Of a DNA stretch of 64,000 nucleotides, positions 58,101 through 64,000 are shown in pieces (the stretch's first letter is position 1; each line of letters opens with the position of its first letter). The stretch covers positions 62,404,256 through 62,468,255 of the forward strand of contig NC_089821.1 in assembly GCF_035046505.1 (NCBI RefSeq), written 5' to 3'. A program made the translations under genes and the position numbers. Below the pieces are notes generated by a model. It was not told the origin of the DNA and did no database searches. It saw only the letters and a list, made by a program, of their open reading frames with translations. The DNA comes from Tiliqua scincoides. Its lineage: Eukaryota > Chordata > Lepidosauria > Squamata > Scincidae.

Positions 58101-59408
58101 CACCCCAACCCTCCAAAACCGAGGCTTGTCTGAGCCTGGAATGTCTCTGCCTCTGCAAGGCTCAGACTGAGGGAAATCGCGTCTCTCGCTAGTTTTCTGG
58201 TTTCATCCATGAAACTGGAAGTCACACAAGAGATGTGATTTCCCTCAGTCAGAGCCTTGCAGAGGCAGCACGTGGACATGTGCTTTCTCTGGGAGGCTCA
58301 GACAACCCTCCGGAGGGGAGGGGAGCGGACCATCCCCTTCCCTGCGTAGGGTTTGCAATGTGTCAAGCACCACTTGATGACAGGGATCGCGGTCCCAATC
58401 CCTGTTGTTAAATGGCACACAACTGTATAGATTTTTTTGACTCAGTGAGACATCTCAATTCAACTCTACGACAAAGGCAGGCCTCTGCCCCTCCTTAGTT
58501 GCAACTCTCATTTCAGTTTTTTTGGTGGGAGGGGAATTATGAAAAGTGAAATATGCCACTTGTTCATACGGAGGAGGGGTAATGGGGTGGTTGCTATAAG
58601 CATTTAAGCTTATAGAACCACAGAGCAAGCTGCAGGTAGCCTGAAAACTAGCTCTAATGCTAAACAGGAGCCATTAAGTCTTGCTTCCTGTCTAGCGTTT
58701 AGCTTTTCATCAAGCATTCAGGCCATCAGCATCCTGCTCTGTGGCAATATGAGCTAAATGCCTATAGCAACCTGTTTAAACAAGAAAACTAAAGATGTTA
58801 ATGAGCACGGGTGGAGGGTGCATGGGGGGCATTGTGGGGGCTTCTATTTTTACAGCGCCCCTCGTATCCACAGTTTCTACTTCTACAGGGAAGTTTGTGA
58901 AATGGACTCGTATATGGGGGTACGCCGGTACTCTATTTTATTGCTGATTTGAATTTTATAACTTGGGCTTTCTATTCTTCTATTAAGAGGTGACTGCTGG
59001 AGGTTTGTGTTTTGTGTTGTTTTAATTATGTTTGACAACTTTTCTGACAGTTTTATTATTTTATGGTCCTGAAAGCCACTTTGGATGCCCTCCGGGCAGA
59101 AAAGTGGGTCACAAAACAAAGTCAATTCTCTTGAAGAGGATTCCTTGGATTTTGTGAAAAAGGCCCCATGGCTTTAAATGGTGATAAAAAAATAAAAGGA
59201 CCCATTTTGGTCTCTGTTCTTTTTTTCTTGCAGTTTGTTCAATTGCAATATCAAAGCAGCTTCATGGAGGGACCTCTCTTCTGTTCTCAGCACCAACCAG
59301 AATCTGACGAATCTGCTGCTGTATTATAATGAATTGAGAGATTCAGGACTGAAGTTGCTCTGTGAGGGGCTGAAACACCCAAACTGCAGACTAGAAAGAA
59401 TAAGTTAA
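28677..59408 (+). CDS. Gene B: NLRP-like PYD-NACHT-LRR receptor (6-exon model)
   Basis: Model joins 28677-28941, 32552-32584, 33393-35037, 47970-48044, 53825-53995 and 59234-59408. The total is 2364 nt, a multiple of three, coding 787 residues plus TAA. Order: PYD (1-88), short linker, FISNA (about 100-170), NACHT with Walker [10 protein letters not shown] (193-200) and Walker [12 protein letters not shown] (264-274), winged helix/HD2 to about 647, half LRR, then only two LRR exons. A PYD is known to recruit ASC-type adaptors by homotypic contact, so this looks like a signalling-competent NLRP. Introns are very large and transposon-filled (12.9 kb after NACHT). The last exon lacks a donor at the expected position and ends by read-through, so further exons beyond the window may or may not be used. 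The gene may be a decaying or short-LRR paralogue of gene A. Confidence 0.8.
29699..29787. repeat. Short palindromic repeat (CTACTCAGAAGTAAG family)
   Basis: Reads CCTATGCATGTCTACTCAGA and ends GTGGATAGGATTGCAG; CCTAT and ATAGG form inverted ends. Another copy is at 30671-30749, with more at 51.13-51.25, 55.91 and 56.47-56.91 kb. Common in squamate DNA from memory; family name not certain. Confidence 0.55.
30671..30749. repeat. Short palindromic repeat (CTACTCAGAAGTAAG family)
   Basis: Second copy in the gene B PYD-to-NACHT intron, with GCATGTCTACTCAGAAGTAA at the left and ACAGGATTGCAGTC at the right. Confidence 0.5.
30750..32551 (+). other. Gene B intron between PYD and the microexon
   Basis: No exon recognised. 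The GC-rich stretch at 31700-32280 opens frames on both strands without family motifs and resembles the GC-rich foldback repeats elsewhere in the window. Confidence 0.35.
32552..32584 (+). CDS. Gene B possible 33-bp microexon
   Basis: A strong T-rich tract and TTTTTAG precede 33 open bases, followed by GAAG|GTAGGG. Entry and exit are both phase 1, so it inserts 11 residues ([11 protein letters not shown] plus the shared Asp) between PYD and NACHT without changing frame. Short proline/threonine-rich linkers are usual here in NLR proteins. Direct splicing from PYD to NACHT is also in frame, so the exon could be optional or false. Confidence 0.5.
32763..33100. repeat. Large imperfect palindrome
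   Basis: The left arm (about 32763-32892) and right arm (about 32956-33100) are inverted copies. ACAAAGCTTCTAGCAAGCGG faces CCGCTTGCTAGAAGCTTTGT near the centre, and CTTATTTATGGCCCCC faces GGGGGCCATAAATAAG at the tips. The loop is about 60 bp. It sits in the intron just before the gene B NACHT exon. Confidence 0.8.
33393..35037 (+). CDS. Gene B NACHT exon: FISNA-NACHT-winged helix/HD2
   Basis: 1645-bp uninterrupted exon. The acceptor is TCTCTTAG at 33391-33392 and the donor GTAAGT at 35038, phase 1 in and 2 out. It begins with the [15 protein letters not shown] start. Walker A is GAAGIGKTM, with Thr-to-Met in the second hydroxyl position of the usual GKTT. Walker B is [31 protein letters not shown] and [18 protein letters not shown] follow in the standard order. 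It is paralogous to gene A exon 2. Confidence 0.93.
35741..36674 (-). mobile_element. L2 LINE, 3' part of a copy split in three
   Basis: (GAT)n tail, CCGCCTTTCTCCCC, AAGGCGGCTTACAAC. An open reverse frame at 36014-36709 covers the L2 C-terminus ([40 protein letters not shown]). It ends at AAGC (36671-36674), where a CR1 has inserted. Confidence 0.9.
36675..38747 (+). mobile_element. CR1 LINE inserted into an L2, 370-codon RT frame
   Basis: About 2.07 kb flanked by AAGC on both sides (36671-36674 and 38748-38751). The frame at 36808-37920 codes a CR1 reverse transcriptase: [68 protein letters not shown] and the catalytic FADDTK. The C-terminus follows in another frame (38235-38552: [19 protein letters not shown]), implying a frameshift near 37.9 kb. 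It ends in TTCTTATGTTCTTATGTT. It is 5'-truncated: no endonuclease domain is present. Confidence 0.92.
38752..40152 (-). mobile_element. L2 LINE, middle part of the split copy
   Basis: Minus-strand L2 ORF2 core: [72 protein letters not shown] and, upstream, [18 protein letters not shown]. It is collinear with the part at 36.0-36.7 kb. Several frame changes are needed. It is interrupted at GGGCA (40148-40152) by a second L2. Confidence 0.88.
40153..41067 (-). mobile_element. Second L2 LINE inserted in the first, same orientation
   Basis: (AAT)n tail at the left, then the L2 3' UTR and ORF2 end ([35 protein letters not shown]). The host sequence GGGCAA is found on both sides (40148-40153 and 41068-41073), consistent with a short target duplication. 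About 0.9 kb, 5'-truncated. Confidence 0.85.
41074..41225 (-). mobile_element. L2 LINE, 5' remnant of the split copy
   Basis: The reverse strand reads [14 protein letters not shown]-like and SSEALVDLG, which continues the L2 frame upstream of the 40.15-kb break. The element is lost beyond about 41.2 kb. Confidence 0.6.
41326..41930. repeat. CCCAATCCTA-family GC-rich element
   Basis: Starts GCCCAATCCTATGCTGCCC and is similar in layout to the 7-527 element. The right boundary is unclear. Confidence 0.4.
41960..42435 (+). mobile_element. Old CR1 LINE fragment, part 1
   Basis: GAAGAGCTCCAGAAGGATCT, then the degraded CR1 ORF2 end through CCTTATGAGGAACAGCTGC. Heavily mutated. It continues at 43022 and again at 46012 after insertions. 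Confidence 0.7.
42436..43021. repeat. Insertion in the old CR1 (CCAATCCTA-type foldback DNA)
   Basis: Contains CATCCAATCCTATACATTCC and, inverted, CAGGATTGGGTCC. It separates two collinear pieces of the old CR1. Part of the same non-autonomous repeat group as 17.7 and 48.2 kb. Confidence 0.45.
43022..43290 (+). mobile_element. Old CR1 LINE fragment, part 2
   Basis: Continues the CR1 3' region (GGGATAGAGTGAATA, AACCAGAACCAGGGGACAT, ATATGGAGGAAAAATCCATC). Mutated in many places. Confidence 0.7.
43352..46004. mobile_element. Unclassified 2.65-kb AT-rich insertion
   Basis: It interrupts the old CR1 between its 3' region (to 43.29 kb) and its 3' tail (from 46.01 kb). TGAGTAC occurs at both borders. 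The inner ends are weakly inverted: GAGGTGAAATGC at the left faces GGCGAAATGC on the complement at the right. No open frame with a recognisable domain. An LTR-type fossil or a decayed DNA transposon are both possible; nothing decides it. A LINE-type 3' end with (TTAA)n is nested at 45330-45444. Confidence 0.4.
45330..45444 (+). mobile_element. LINE/SINE 3' end with (TTAA)n tail
   Basis: TCTGTAAACTGCTTTGTGAA and GAAAAGCGGTATATAAATAC are followed by a long (TTAA)n run. Forward copy of the GGTTTACAG-type 3' end. Confidence 0.6.
46012..46110 (+). mobile_element. Old CR1 LINE 3' tail, part 3
   Basis: GTGGGCCACTGTGTGAGTCA, then GGCCTGATCCATCAGGGTAC and TTCTTATGTTCTTAT, the CR1 3' terminus. Distal end of the copy begun at 41.96 kb. 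Confidence 0.7.
46115..46800 (-). mobile_element. LINE reverse-transcriptase C-terminal remnant, clade unknown
   Basis: A 218-codon reverse frame (46127-46783) holds [18 protein letters not shown], a K-YLGI motif typical of the region after the RT catalytic core, then [19 protein letters not shown] and [20 protein letters not shown]. It does not resemble the CR1, L2 or L1 pieces nearby. The catalytic box is not in the fragment. Confidence 0.55.
47118..47474 (+). mobile_element. tRNA-derived SINE with (TTG)n tail
   Basis: A-box-like GGTCTAGAGGGTAGAGCC and B-box-like GGTTCGAGGCC lie about 50 bp apart near the 5' end. A unique body follows, then AAAGGCGGTATATAAATACC and (TTG)n. The 3' end is shared with the GCGGTATATAAATA LINE ends, so it may be mobilised by that LINE. 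Not a functional tRNA gene. Confidence 0.65.
47610..47815 (-). mobile_element. CR1 LINE internal fragment
   Basis: The reverse translation includes [20 protein letters not shown] and a YRLMGSELE piece. It stops about 155 bp before the gene B linker exon. Confidence 0.75.
47970..48044 (+). CDS. Gene B half-LRR linker exon
   Basis: 75-bp exon, phase 2 to 2, coding 25 residues. Its core, [20 protein letters not shown], matches the half repeat of gene A exon 3. The acceptor ATTTTAG is preceded by a homopolymer of 12 C (47951-47962). The donor is GTAAGA. The match in position, phase and pattern is convincing although the exon is small. Confidence 0.72.
48206..48387. repeat. Foldback MITE-like element
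   Basis: AATCCAACTTTCCAGGGCCA at the left faces TGGCCCTGGAATGTTGGTTA at the right, with CCAATCC/GGATTGG at the tips. About 180 bp able to fold into a long hairpin, in the intron after the gene B linker exon. Confidence 0.65.
49049..49537. mobile_element. hAT-type non-autonomous element
   Basis: Ends CAGCGGTTCTCAAACT and AGTTTGAGAAGCCCTG are inverted copies with the Charlie-like CAGNGGTTCTCAAA form. Flanks CATTTAAC (49041-49048) and CCTTTAAC (49538-49545) match at 7 of 8 positions, an aged 8-bp duplication. Its inner half is itself inverted, around GCAGGGACTGG / CCAGTCCCTGC. Confidence 0.78.
50100..52003 (+). mobile_element. L1-clade LINE 3' end (ORF2 C-terminus)
   Basis: Reads [20 protein letters not shown] and [13 protein letters not shown], then [15 protein letters not shown], matching the usual L1 ORF2 C-terminal order (RISLKKLQ..GGLGLPNLKLYYWA). 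An open frame of 160 codons follows (50338-50820). It ends in AATAAAATTTAAGGG plus poly(A). Broken in several frames and split by an element at 51029-51403. Confidence 0.75.
51029..51403. mobile_element. hAT-type element nested in the L1
   Basis: Ends CAGGGGTGCTCA and TGAGCACCCCTG are perfect inverted copies, flanked by the perfect 8-bp duplication CTTTAGAA (51021-51028 and 51404-51411). Internally it carries two copies of the CTACTCAGGAGTAAG-type repeat. No transposase, so non-autonomous. Confidence 0.92.
52025..52258 (+). mobile_element. CR1 LINE 3' end
   Basis: CAAGCCATGATGGGTTTATG, then CAGAATGCCAGATGCAAGGG and CTTGATCCAGTGAGGCTC and TTCTTATGTTCTT. Only the final roughly 230 bp. Confidence 0.8.
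52525..52775 (+). mobile_element. CR1 LINE 3' end
   Basis: AAAAGGAGACTGGACAGATT, ATGGAGGAAACATCCATCCC, GGAAGCTGGGCTAGACGGGC. A second, independent CR1 end, 270 bp after the previous one. Confidence 0.8.
53140..53260 (+). mobile_element. LINE/SINE 3' end remnant
   Basis: GTTGTTAGCCCTTTTGGGAC, then CTCTTTGTGCCCTTT and AAAAAGCATCATATAA: a degraded forward copy of the GCGGTATATAAATA 3' end. Confidence 0.5.
53340..53750. repeat. GC-rich non-autonomous repeat
   Basis: Shares AAGCAGCCATAAAGCAC-like and CTCCTTAGACTT-like blocks with 46.88-47.06, 47.48-47.59 and 61.8-62.28 kb. It ends about 75 bp before gene B LRR exon 1. Family unknown. Confidence 0.4.
53825..53995 (+). CDS. Gene B LRR pair 1
   Basis: 171-bp LRR exon between TGTGTAG and GTGAGT, phase 2 to 2. 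It codes [18 protein letters not shown], then [15 protein letters not shown] and [10 protein letters not shown]. Phe replaces the usual Cys in the first repeat (YFKL). No stops. Confidence 0.9.
54010..54165 (-). mobile_element. LINE/SINE 3' end with (ATG)(TTG)(TTA) tail
   Basis: A compound microsatellite begins only 22 bp after the LRR exon donor. It is followed by AAAGCGGTTTACAGAG and AAAAGGGCTCACAATC. Minus-strand copy. Confidence 0.6.
54240..55470 (+). mobile_element. Old L2 LINE, ORF2 fragment
   Basis: [20 protein letters not shown] and [17 protein letters not shown] match the L2 palm region. Further on, [36 protein letters not shown] and [13 protein letters not shown] follow in the right order but in different frames. 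Collinear with the younger L2 copies at 25.4 and 39 kb; clearly older. Confidence 0.8.
55781..55850. repeat. (TTTA)n/(TTCA)n microsatellite
   Basis: TTTATTTATT units pass into TTCATTCATT units and back to TTTATTTA over about 70 bp. Confidence 0.9.
56465..56910. repeat. Cluster of CTACTCAGAAGT repeats
   Basis: At least five copies of the short palindromic repeat within 450 bp: CCTAGGTATGTCTACTCTGA, CCTATGCATGTCTACTCAGA and CCTGTGCCTGTCTACTCAGA in forward order, then two reversed copies with TTCTGAGTAGACATGC and TTCTGAGTAGACACACC. Confidence 0.75.
56911..57310. other. GC-rich stretch without a recognised gene
   Basis: Open in five frames, with proline/glycine/alanine-rich translations and no domain; this is expected of GC-rich DNA. 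It lies in the intron between the two LRR exons of gene B. Confidence 0.4.
57700..57870. repeat. Degenerate 36-40-bp tandem repeat
   Basis: Four to five units built around GCAAATTTCTGAAATG: AGCAAATTTCCAAAATG, GCAAATTTCTGAAACATG, GCAAATTTCTGAAATGC, CGAATTTCCGAAATGTG and a partial one. Each is followed by a T/C-rich CCTGTTTTT-like part. Confidence 0.7.
57871..59233 (+). other. Gene B intron before the last LRR exon
   Basis: No gene seen. Pieces resembling pogo/Tigger-like ends (CGTATCCACAGTTTCTA near 58863) and a LINE-type 3' end near 59010-59120 (AAAGCCACTTTGGATGCCC) are present but short. Confidence 0.35.
59234..59408 (+). CDS. Gene B LRR pair 2, reading into a stop
   Basis: Acceptor TTCTTGCAG, then 171 bp coding [33 protein letters not shown] and HPNCRLERI. 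The exon should end at 59404 after AG, but the next bases are TTAAGT instead of GTAAGT. A GT does exist one base earlier (59404-59405), but using it would shift the phase. Read through, translation adds Ser and stops at TAA 59406-59408. It is either the terminal exon by decay of the donor or a broken splice site. Trp (SWRDL) replaces the Cys usual in SCEDL. Confidence 0.85.
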
Positions 59409-59549
59409 GTACTATCTATTGTTTTGTGGTGTTATGTGGTGTTGGCATTGTTGTGGTGTTGTGTTATTGTTGTGCTTGTTGTAGTGGTAGTGGTGGTTCT
59501 TGATGAACACCTGTATCTGAAGGATGTTTGCACAGTCACTTGTCTAGCA

Positions 59550-60060
59550 GTCCAATCCTATCCCATTCTGGCCCGTGCTGCATGCTGTGGGCGGTCCTGC
59601 AACAGACCAGGCAACCGAGAGAGCAGTAGCATCCTGGGAGGGGGGGGGAAATGCATTGGTTGCATTGGTTCCTCCCTGCACATTCCCTGCATGCTCCCTG
59701 CCCTCCATCAGTCTGATGATGGCGGTGGCACCAGCCAGGATGCCCCCGCTCCGCTCCCTGCCTCTATGGGCGGCAGGACTTAAGAGAGTGCGTGCAGTGG
59801 CTCTGAGTGGGTGCAGGGCAGCGCCAGGCCAGCAGGCTATCCCCCCACCGCCCTGCCTCCTCCAGGGCTCCTCCGGCTCCTTGCGCAGTGGGGGGACCGG
59901 CTGGGCGGGAGGCGAGGCTGCCAGGAATCCCACAACCCCACACAAGACCCCAGGAGGCACCGCTGCCCCTCCTCCTGCAGAGTCCCTCCCTGATCCAGGC
60001 AGGGTGCAGATGGCCCCCTGGCCCCCTCAGCCTGCCTGCATGACTGCACAGATAAGACGA
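59550..60060. repeat. GC-rich CCAATCCTAT-family element
   Basis: Starts AGTCCAATCCTATCCCATTC and continues GC-rich with frames on both strands that lack motifs. Similar start to the 41.33-kb element. Right boundary unclear. Confidence 0.4.
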
Positions 60061-60469
60061 GGGGTGTGTGTGTGTGTGTGATTCTCCCATCATTTCCGGG
60101 CACAAATTTATTGCCTTATAGGCGAGTATCTACGGTACCTTCCCATAAGTTGCCTGGCCTCCATGGGTCTCCTCAGACCTACACCAGTTCTTTAGCTGAC
60201 AAAAGTCCAAGGAGACACTGGGGGCAGGTCCAGGCCAGGAAGAGGGTAGGATATGTTGGGAGGAATTTCTTAAAACTGGTTTCCTCTTTAGGGGGGAAGC
60301 AGAGTAGCTTCAGCAGCAGACCCCCCCCCTTGCTGGGAATCAACCCAGGGAGCCTCCCACACCTCCCACATTAGCTGACTGCTAATCAATAAACACAGAC
60401 AACAATGGCTTGTTGAAGTTTCAAAAGAAAGTCATTTACTCACAGTTCCAATAGAAGTGTGGTTACAGC

Positions 60470-60480
60470 ATCTGAATATG

Positions 60481-60518
<38 letters not shown>

Positions 60519-60592
60519 TCATATATGCATCTGAATATGCTGTATATATATATATATATACATTCATATATGTATGAATATATATATATTCA

Positions 60593-60627
<35 letters not shown>

Positions 60628-60632
60628 TATAA
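60470..60632. repeat. (AT)n palindromic array
   Basis: A direct unit (CATCTGAATATGCTG plus a TA run and ACATTCATATATG) occurs twice, then is followed by an inverted piece (GAATATATATATATTCAGCA) and another TA run. Able to extrude a cruciform. Confidence 0.8.
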
Positions 60633-61201
60633 AATAATAGACAACAAGGCCCTAAGGCTGCCTCGTCCTGCGTGTGCCATGCGGTCAAGATGGCGTCTCC
60701 AGCAGGCCATCCCGGTAGGTCAGTGGTCAGCAAAGAAGGAAAAAGAAAGAGGGCGTGCTCGGAGGAAGGGAAGGCTATATGGGGTCTGGGCCACACCCCC
60801 ACATAGGTCATCCAAAAGGGACAGGTAAAGTGTTGTGACACTGGGTCATCACTTAACCCTTTCAATGCACAGTATCCTGCCACCTCTTGGAAGCAGACGG
60901 AGTTGTACCAACTCCAACAGGATATGTGTGGCAACTGCCAAGAGCTGCTCCACATTTGGCTACCCAGATCTACCACCAAGCATCCCCTGATCTGTCGTCA
61001 CGGCTGGTGTGCCAGAGGTTCTGCAGGTTGGTGTTTTCCATGTGTGGCCTCCAAGGTTTTGCACTGGCAGCAACAATCCACAGAATAACAGAGTGGGTGC
61101 TGCACCAGTCTGGGTAGGATTTGGCCCTTGGTGTCTCCGTGGTCTCTGTGTGGTGTTGCTGCTCTGTTGGTGTTTCTGTGACACCAGAATTCACTGTAAC
61201 A

Positions 61202-61209
61202 CTCACTCA

Positions 61210-61281
<72 letters not shown>
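61202..61281. repeat. (AC)n(AG)n microsatellite
   Basis: About 40 bp of AC repeats pass directly into about 38 bp of AG repeats. Confidence 0.95.
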
Positions 61282-61286
<5 letters not shown>

Positions 61287-61799
61287 CAATGTATACATGT
61301 CCTTTGGGACAGCATGGCAACGTAGTTTCTTCAGCAGAATAGAAGGTAAACCCTCCTGGTATTCTAATATGATGAATGATGAATCCCTGTGCTTCTCCAA
61401 GTTTCTCTGTTCTTTTCTGTGTATTTTCCTGTCTGTTCTCCCATGCTTTGGGCCATTAACTCCAGAGCAGCAGTGGCAGCCCCTTGTCACTTTTTTTGCA
61501 AAATGCCTTAAGTCACAACTGGGAGAAAAGCCTTTCCCTTTCAGTCAGGAATGTGCTATGGATTGATCCATGTTCCCACCAGTTCTCTTCCTGGGAAGAG
61601 GCAGGCAGATCCCCAGCTGGGCTCTCTCCCCCACTCAGGCAGACAGATGACATCTTTGCAGACAAATGATCAAACCTCCAAGCTGGAAGGGAAGGAATCA
61701 CTACTCATTCCAGCTGCCCTGAGTTCACTTAGTGAGCTCTGTGCACTCACAAGGAAAAGAGTGGAAAGGGTTGGAGGTCCCATCCTTCAGGTAATTAAT

Positions 61800-62290
61800 G
61801 GCCCAGTCCTATTGGGGCTTGTGCCGCCTTTGTTCTGGCAGCATAGCACTCTTTGTGACTGTTGTTATACTTTTGGTGTGGCCTGGCTGCAGCTACTAGT
61901 GGAGAGTGGCCTGCTCTGCACACCAATGGACTAGGGACACCCACACTGGCACTGGTAAGTTAGTGCAGGGGATTGCAGAGAGGTGGAGAGGGGAGAAACT
62001 GGGTAGGTAAGATAACAGTGGATGAAGGGCGGGGTGGGGAAATGTGGAATGGAGGTGGGGAGGGGATGAAACTGGGCAGGGATGTCAGTGTAAGGAGTTG
62101 CCCGGAGGCTATGGGAGGGGGTCGATTCAGCAGCGTTGGCGACCATGGGATCCTATCTCCCCTCTTTTGCAGACCCACATTCCTTTTCTCTCCTCAGACT
62201 TGCCCTAGTGAAATTGCTTGCATTGGTCCAAGCATACCCATTGTGGAGCAGGAGGCTTACATAGGGGCAAGGTGATTTAAATCATCTTTC
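61800..62290. repeat. GC-rich non-autonomous repeat
   Basis: Starts GGCCCAGTCCTATTGGGGC. Its right half (CTCTCCTCAGACTTGCCC, GGAGCAGGAGGCTTACATAG) matches 47.48-47.59 and 53.6-53.75 kb. Family unknown. Confidence 0.4.
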
Positions 62291-63616
62291 CCTGTGGAAG
62301 CCTCTCGATTCCCCCCCCCCCCATACAGTGTGCTCATTTGGGGCACAGCTCCACCAGCTGAGGGTGGGGAGGATAAAATTGGGCTGATAGTGAGCACAAC
62401 AGAAATATTGTGGAACAGAGAGATTCAGTGCAATGTGGTTATTCCAGGATACAAACATTAAGTAAAGAACGGGGAGGAAAATATTGGAAGTGTTGTAGCT
62501 CTATATACCAAAAAGAGTATCAAATCAAACAGTGGCATCACTATGCCAGGATGAGGGGGGTCAGGCTCCCTCAGGCGAGAGATCAGGTAGGGGCAACTCC
62601 CTCAGCAATCATCGTACAGACACAGCTGCACTGTGCTCTAGCCATCCATTTGGTTTTTGCCACATGCTGGCAAGAGAGTGCAGCAGCTGGGCCTAAAGAA
62701 GTCCTAAGATTGCTGAATGGAGGCAGGCTTTTTGCATTTAAATCAATGTGAGAGCCCAGAAGGTTAGGGGAGGTGTCTTTATGTTATGTCACCCCCCAAT
62801 CTTCCAAAACACTGAGCTCCAGATACATGCCTGGGTATAGTTCGCAGCAGGAATGCTTCTGAAATCCAACCAACCAGAAAATGTTGGGAGCCAGATTCTT
62901 CCACAGGATCATTGTGGGTGGAAATAGCTGGCACCCTAAGCAATATAGTACTGAGGACATGCTAGGGCCCTCCTGACCAAATTGCTGATTGTGCTTTGGA
63001 GAAAGAGGTCAGGGAGGCATCTAAAGCAATGTTTCCCAAACTGAGAGTTGGGACCCACTGGTGGGCCACACAACCTGACCATTGGGGGGGGGGAGTCCTG
63101 AAACTGACAAGCTCTTAGCTTACAAGGAAAATATATTGAGCCATATGAAAACTGAAACTGAGCTGCACCTGCTCATCAGTCATGAGTAGGCAATCATGCT
63201 TTAGAACACTTTGAAAGGCAGGCTGAGAAGAACGTACCCAAATGGTCCTGATGCGATGAATGCAGGTCCCAAAAAACACTCCAGAAGGAAGTTGTTCCCC
63301 CAGCTGACAAGAAAATATATTGAGGCCTATGGAAAGCAAAACTGAGCTACACATGCATGTTTACTCATGAGTAGGAACCATGTGTAGGTTTCTATCGAAG
63401 GCCAGGTAAAGGGGAATGTAAGGCCACCAGAATGGTCCCAATCCTAAGAACAGGGAGCTCAGCAAACACTCCGGAAGGTGCCCTCCCACACCATATTAAA
63501 AAGGGTAAAATGAGGCTTGAGCAGAAGGTTAGGGGAAAGATTTTTTTCCCCTTGCAAATACCATAAGTGGGTCCCTGATAGTGCATGATTTTAAAAAGTG
63601 GGTTTGGAAATCACTG
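62291..63616. other. Downstream stretch with no recognised exon
   Basis: No NLRP exon or LINE coding found. A poly(C) tract lies at 62311-62322. Related short segments at 63120-63220 and 63300-63400 (AGAAAATATATTGAG, GAAACTGAGCT) look like a diverged local duplication. Confidence 0.35.
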
Positions 63617-63624
63617 ATCTAAAG

Positions 63625-63944
63625 CAGGGGTCTCCAAACCCTGGCTCGGGGGCCAGATGCAGCCCACAACAAGCCTCTTTCCAGACTGCGGCCAACCTCT
63701 GGTCCCCTGAAAGCCTCTGGCCCACTCAACTGAACAAGACCAGAACTGTGCTCTGATTGTGTCTGGAGGGTGTTCTGAGGGCCAGAGAGGTTGAATGAAT
63801 GAGCCCATTCATTCAATTATTCACTCATCTAAGTTCCATCTCTAATTTATTTATTTAAATTTTATATTTAAATTTTTTTTCTGGCCCTCCACACCACGCC
63901 AGATATTTGATGCGGCCCTCTGGCCAAAAAGTTTGGAGACCCTG
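63625..63944. mobile_element. hAT-type non-autonomous element with perfect target duplication
   Basis: Ends CAGGGGTCTCCAAACC and, inverted, GTTTGGAGACCCTG. Flanked by ATCTAAAG on both sides (63617-63624 and 63945-63952). 320 bp, no coding capacity. Confidence 0.92.
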
Positions 63945-64000
63945 ATCTAAAGTATTGTAGTGGGTGCCTTCAGTTACCCACACAAGCACACAGGGAAATT

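Noticed and set aside
61009-61566. 185-codon frame across 61.0-61.6 kb
   Set aside because: Most of its middle is the (AC)n(AG)n microsatellite, giving Thr-His and Arg-Glu runs.
1-64000. CRISPR array, operon or prokaryotic mobile element
   Set aside because: No regularly spaced direct repeats with unique spacers. Split genes with vertebrate splice sites and LINEs rule out a prokaryotic origin.

Overview
The window looks like nuclear DNA of a squamate reptile (lizard or snake). It is intron-rich and full of CR1, L2 and L1 LINE pieces, a Sauria-like SINE, hAT-type non-autonomous transposons and many foldback repeats. No bacterial, phage or CRISPR feature is present. The taxon is an inference from the mix of repeats.

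Two tandem plus-strand genes of the NLRP family (NACHT plus leucine-rich repeats, innate-immune sensors) carry essentially all the coding content. Gene A (about 3.08-21.04 kb) starts in a CpG island. A tiny first exon is followed by a 1672-bp FISNA-NACHT exon, a half-repeat linker exon, eight LRR exons (seven of 171 bp, one of 174 bp) and a short terminal exon with the stop. The joined exons stay in frame for 1078 residues. No pyrin domain (PYD) exon was found for it. Gene B (about 28.65-59.41 kb) has a PYD exon, a possible 33-bp microexon, a 1645-bp FISNA-NACHT exon, a half-repeat linker exon and only two LRR exons. The second LRR exon has no donor at the expected place and reads into a stop 4 bp later, giving a 787-residue model. 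Exon phases agree between the genes (phase 1 into NACHT, phase 2 into every LRR exon), which supports the splice sites chosen.

Layout: 0-2.7 kb repeats; 2.7-3.4 kb CpG island and gene A exon 1; 3.9-21.0 kb gene A; 21.5-24.0 kb a 1.3-kb direct tandem duplication; 24-28.6 kb L2 inside L2 and a CR1 end; 28.6-35.0 kb gene B PYD and NACHT exons; 35.7-41.2 kb one L2 copy split by a CR1 and by a second L2; 43.3-46.0 kb an unclassified insertion inside an old CR1; 48.0-59.4 kb the sparse LRR half of gene B with an L1, hAT elements and old L2/CR1; 59.4-64.0 kb repeats ending in a complete hAT-type element.

If both genes are expressed, a PYD-bearing, LRR-poor protein and a PYD-less, LRR-rich paralogue would come from the same locus. 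That suggests, but does not prove, a signalling receptor and a sensor, adaptor or decoy partner.
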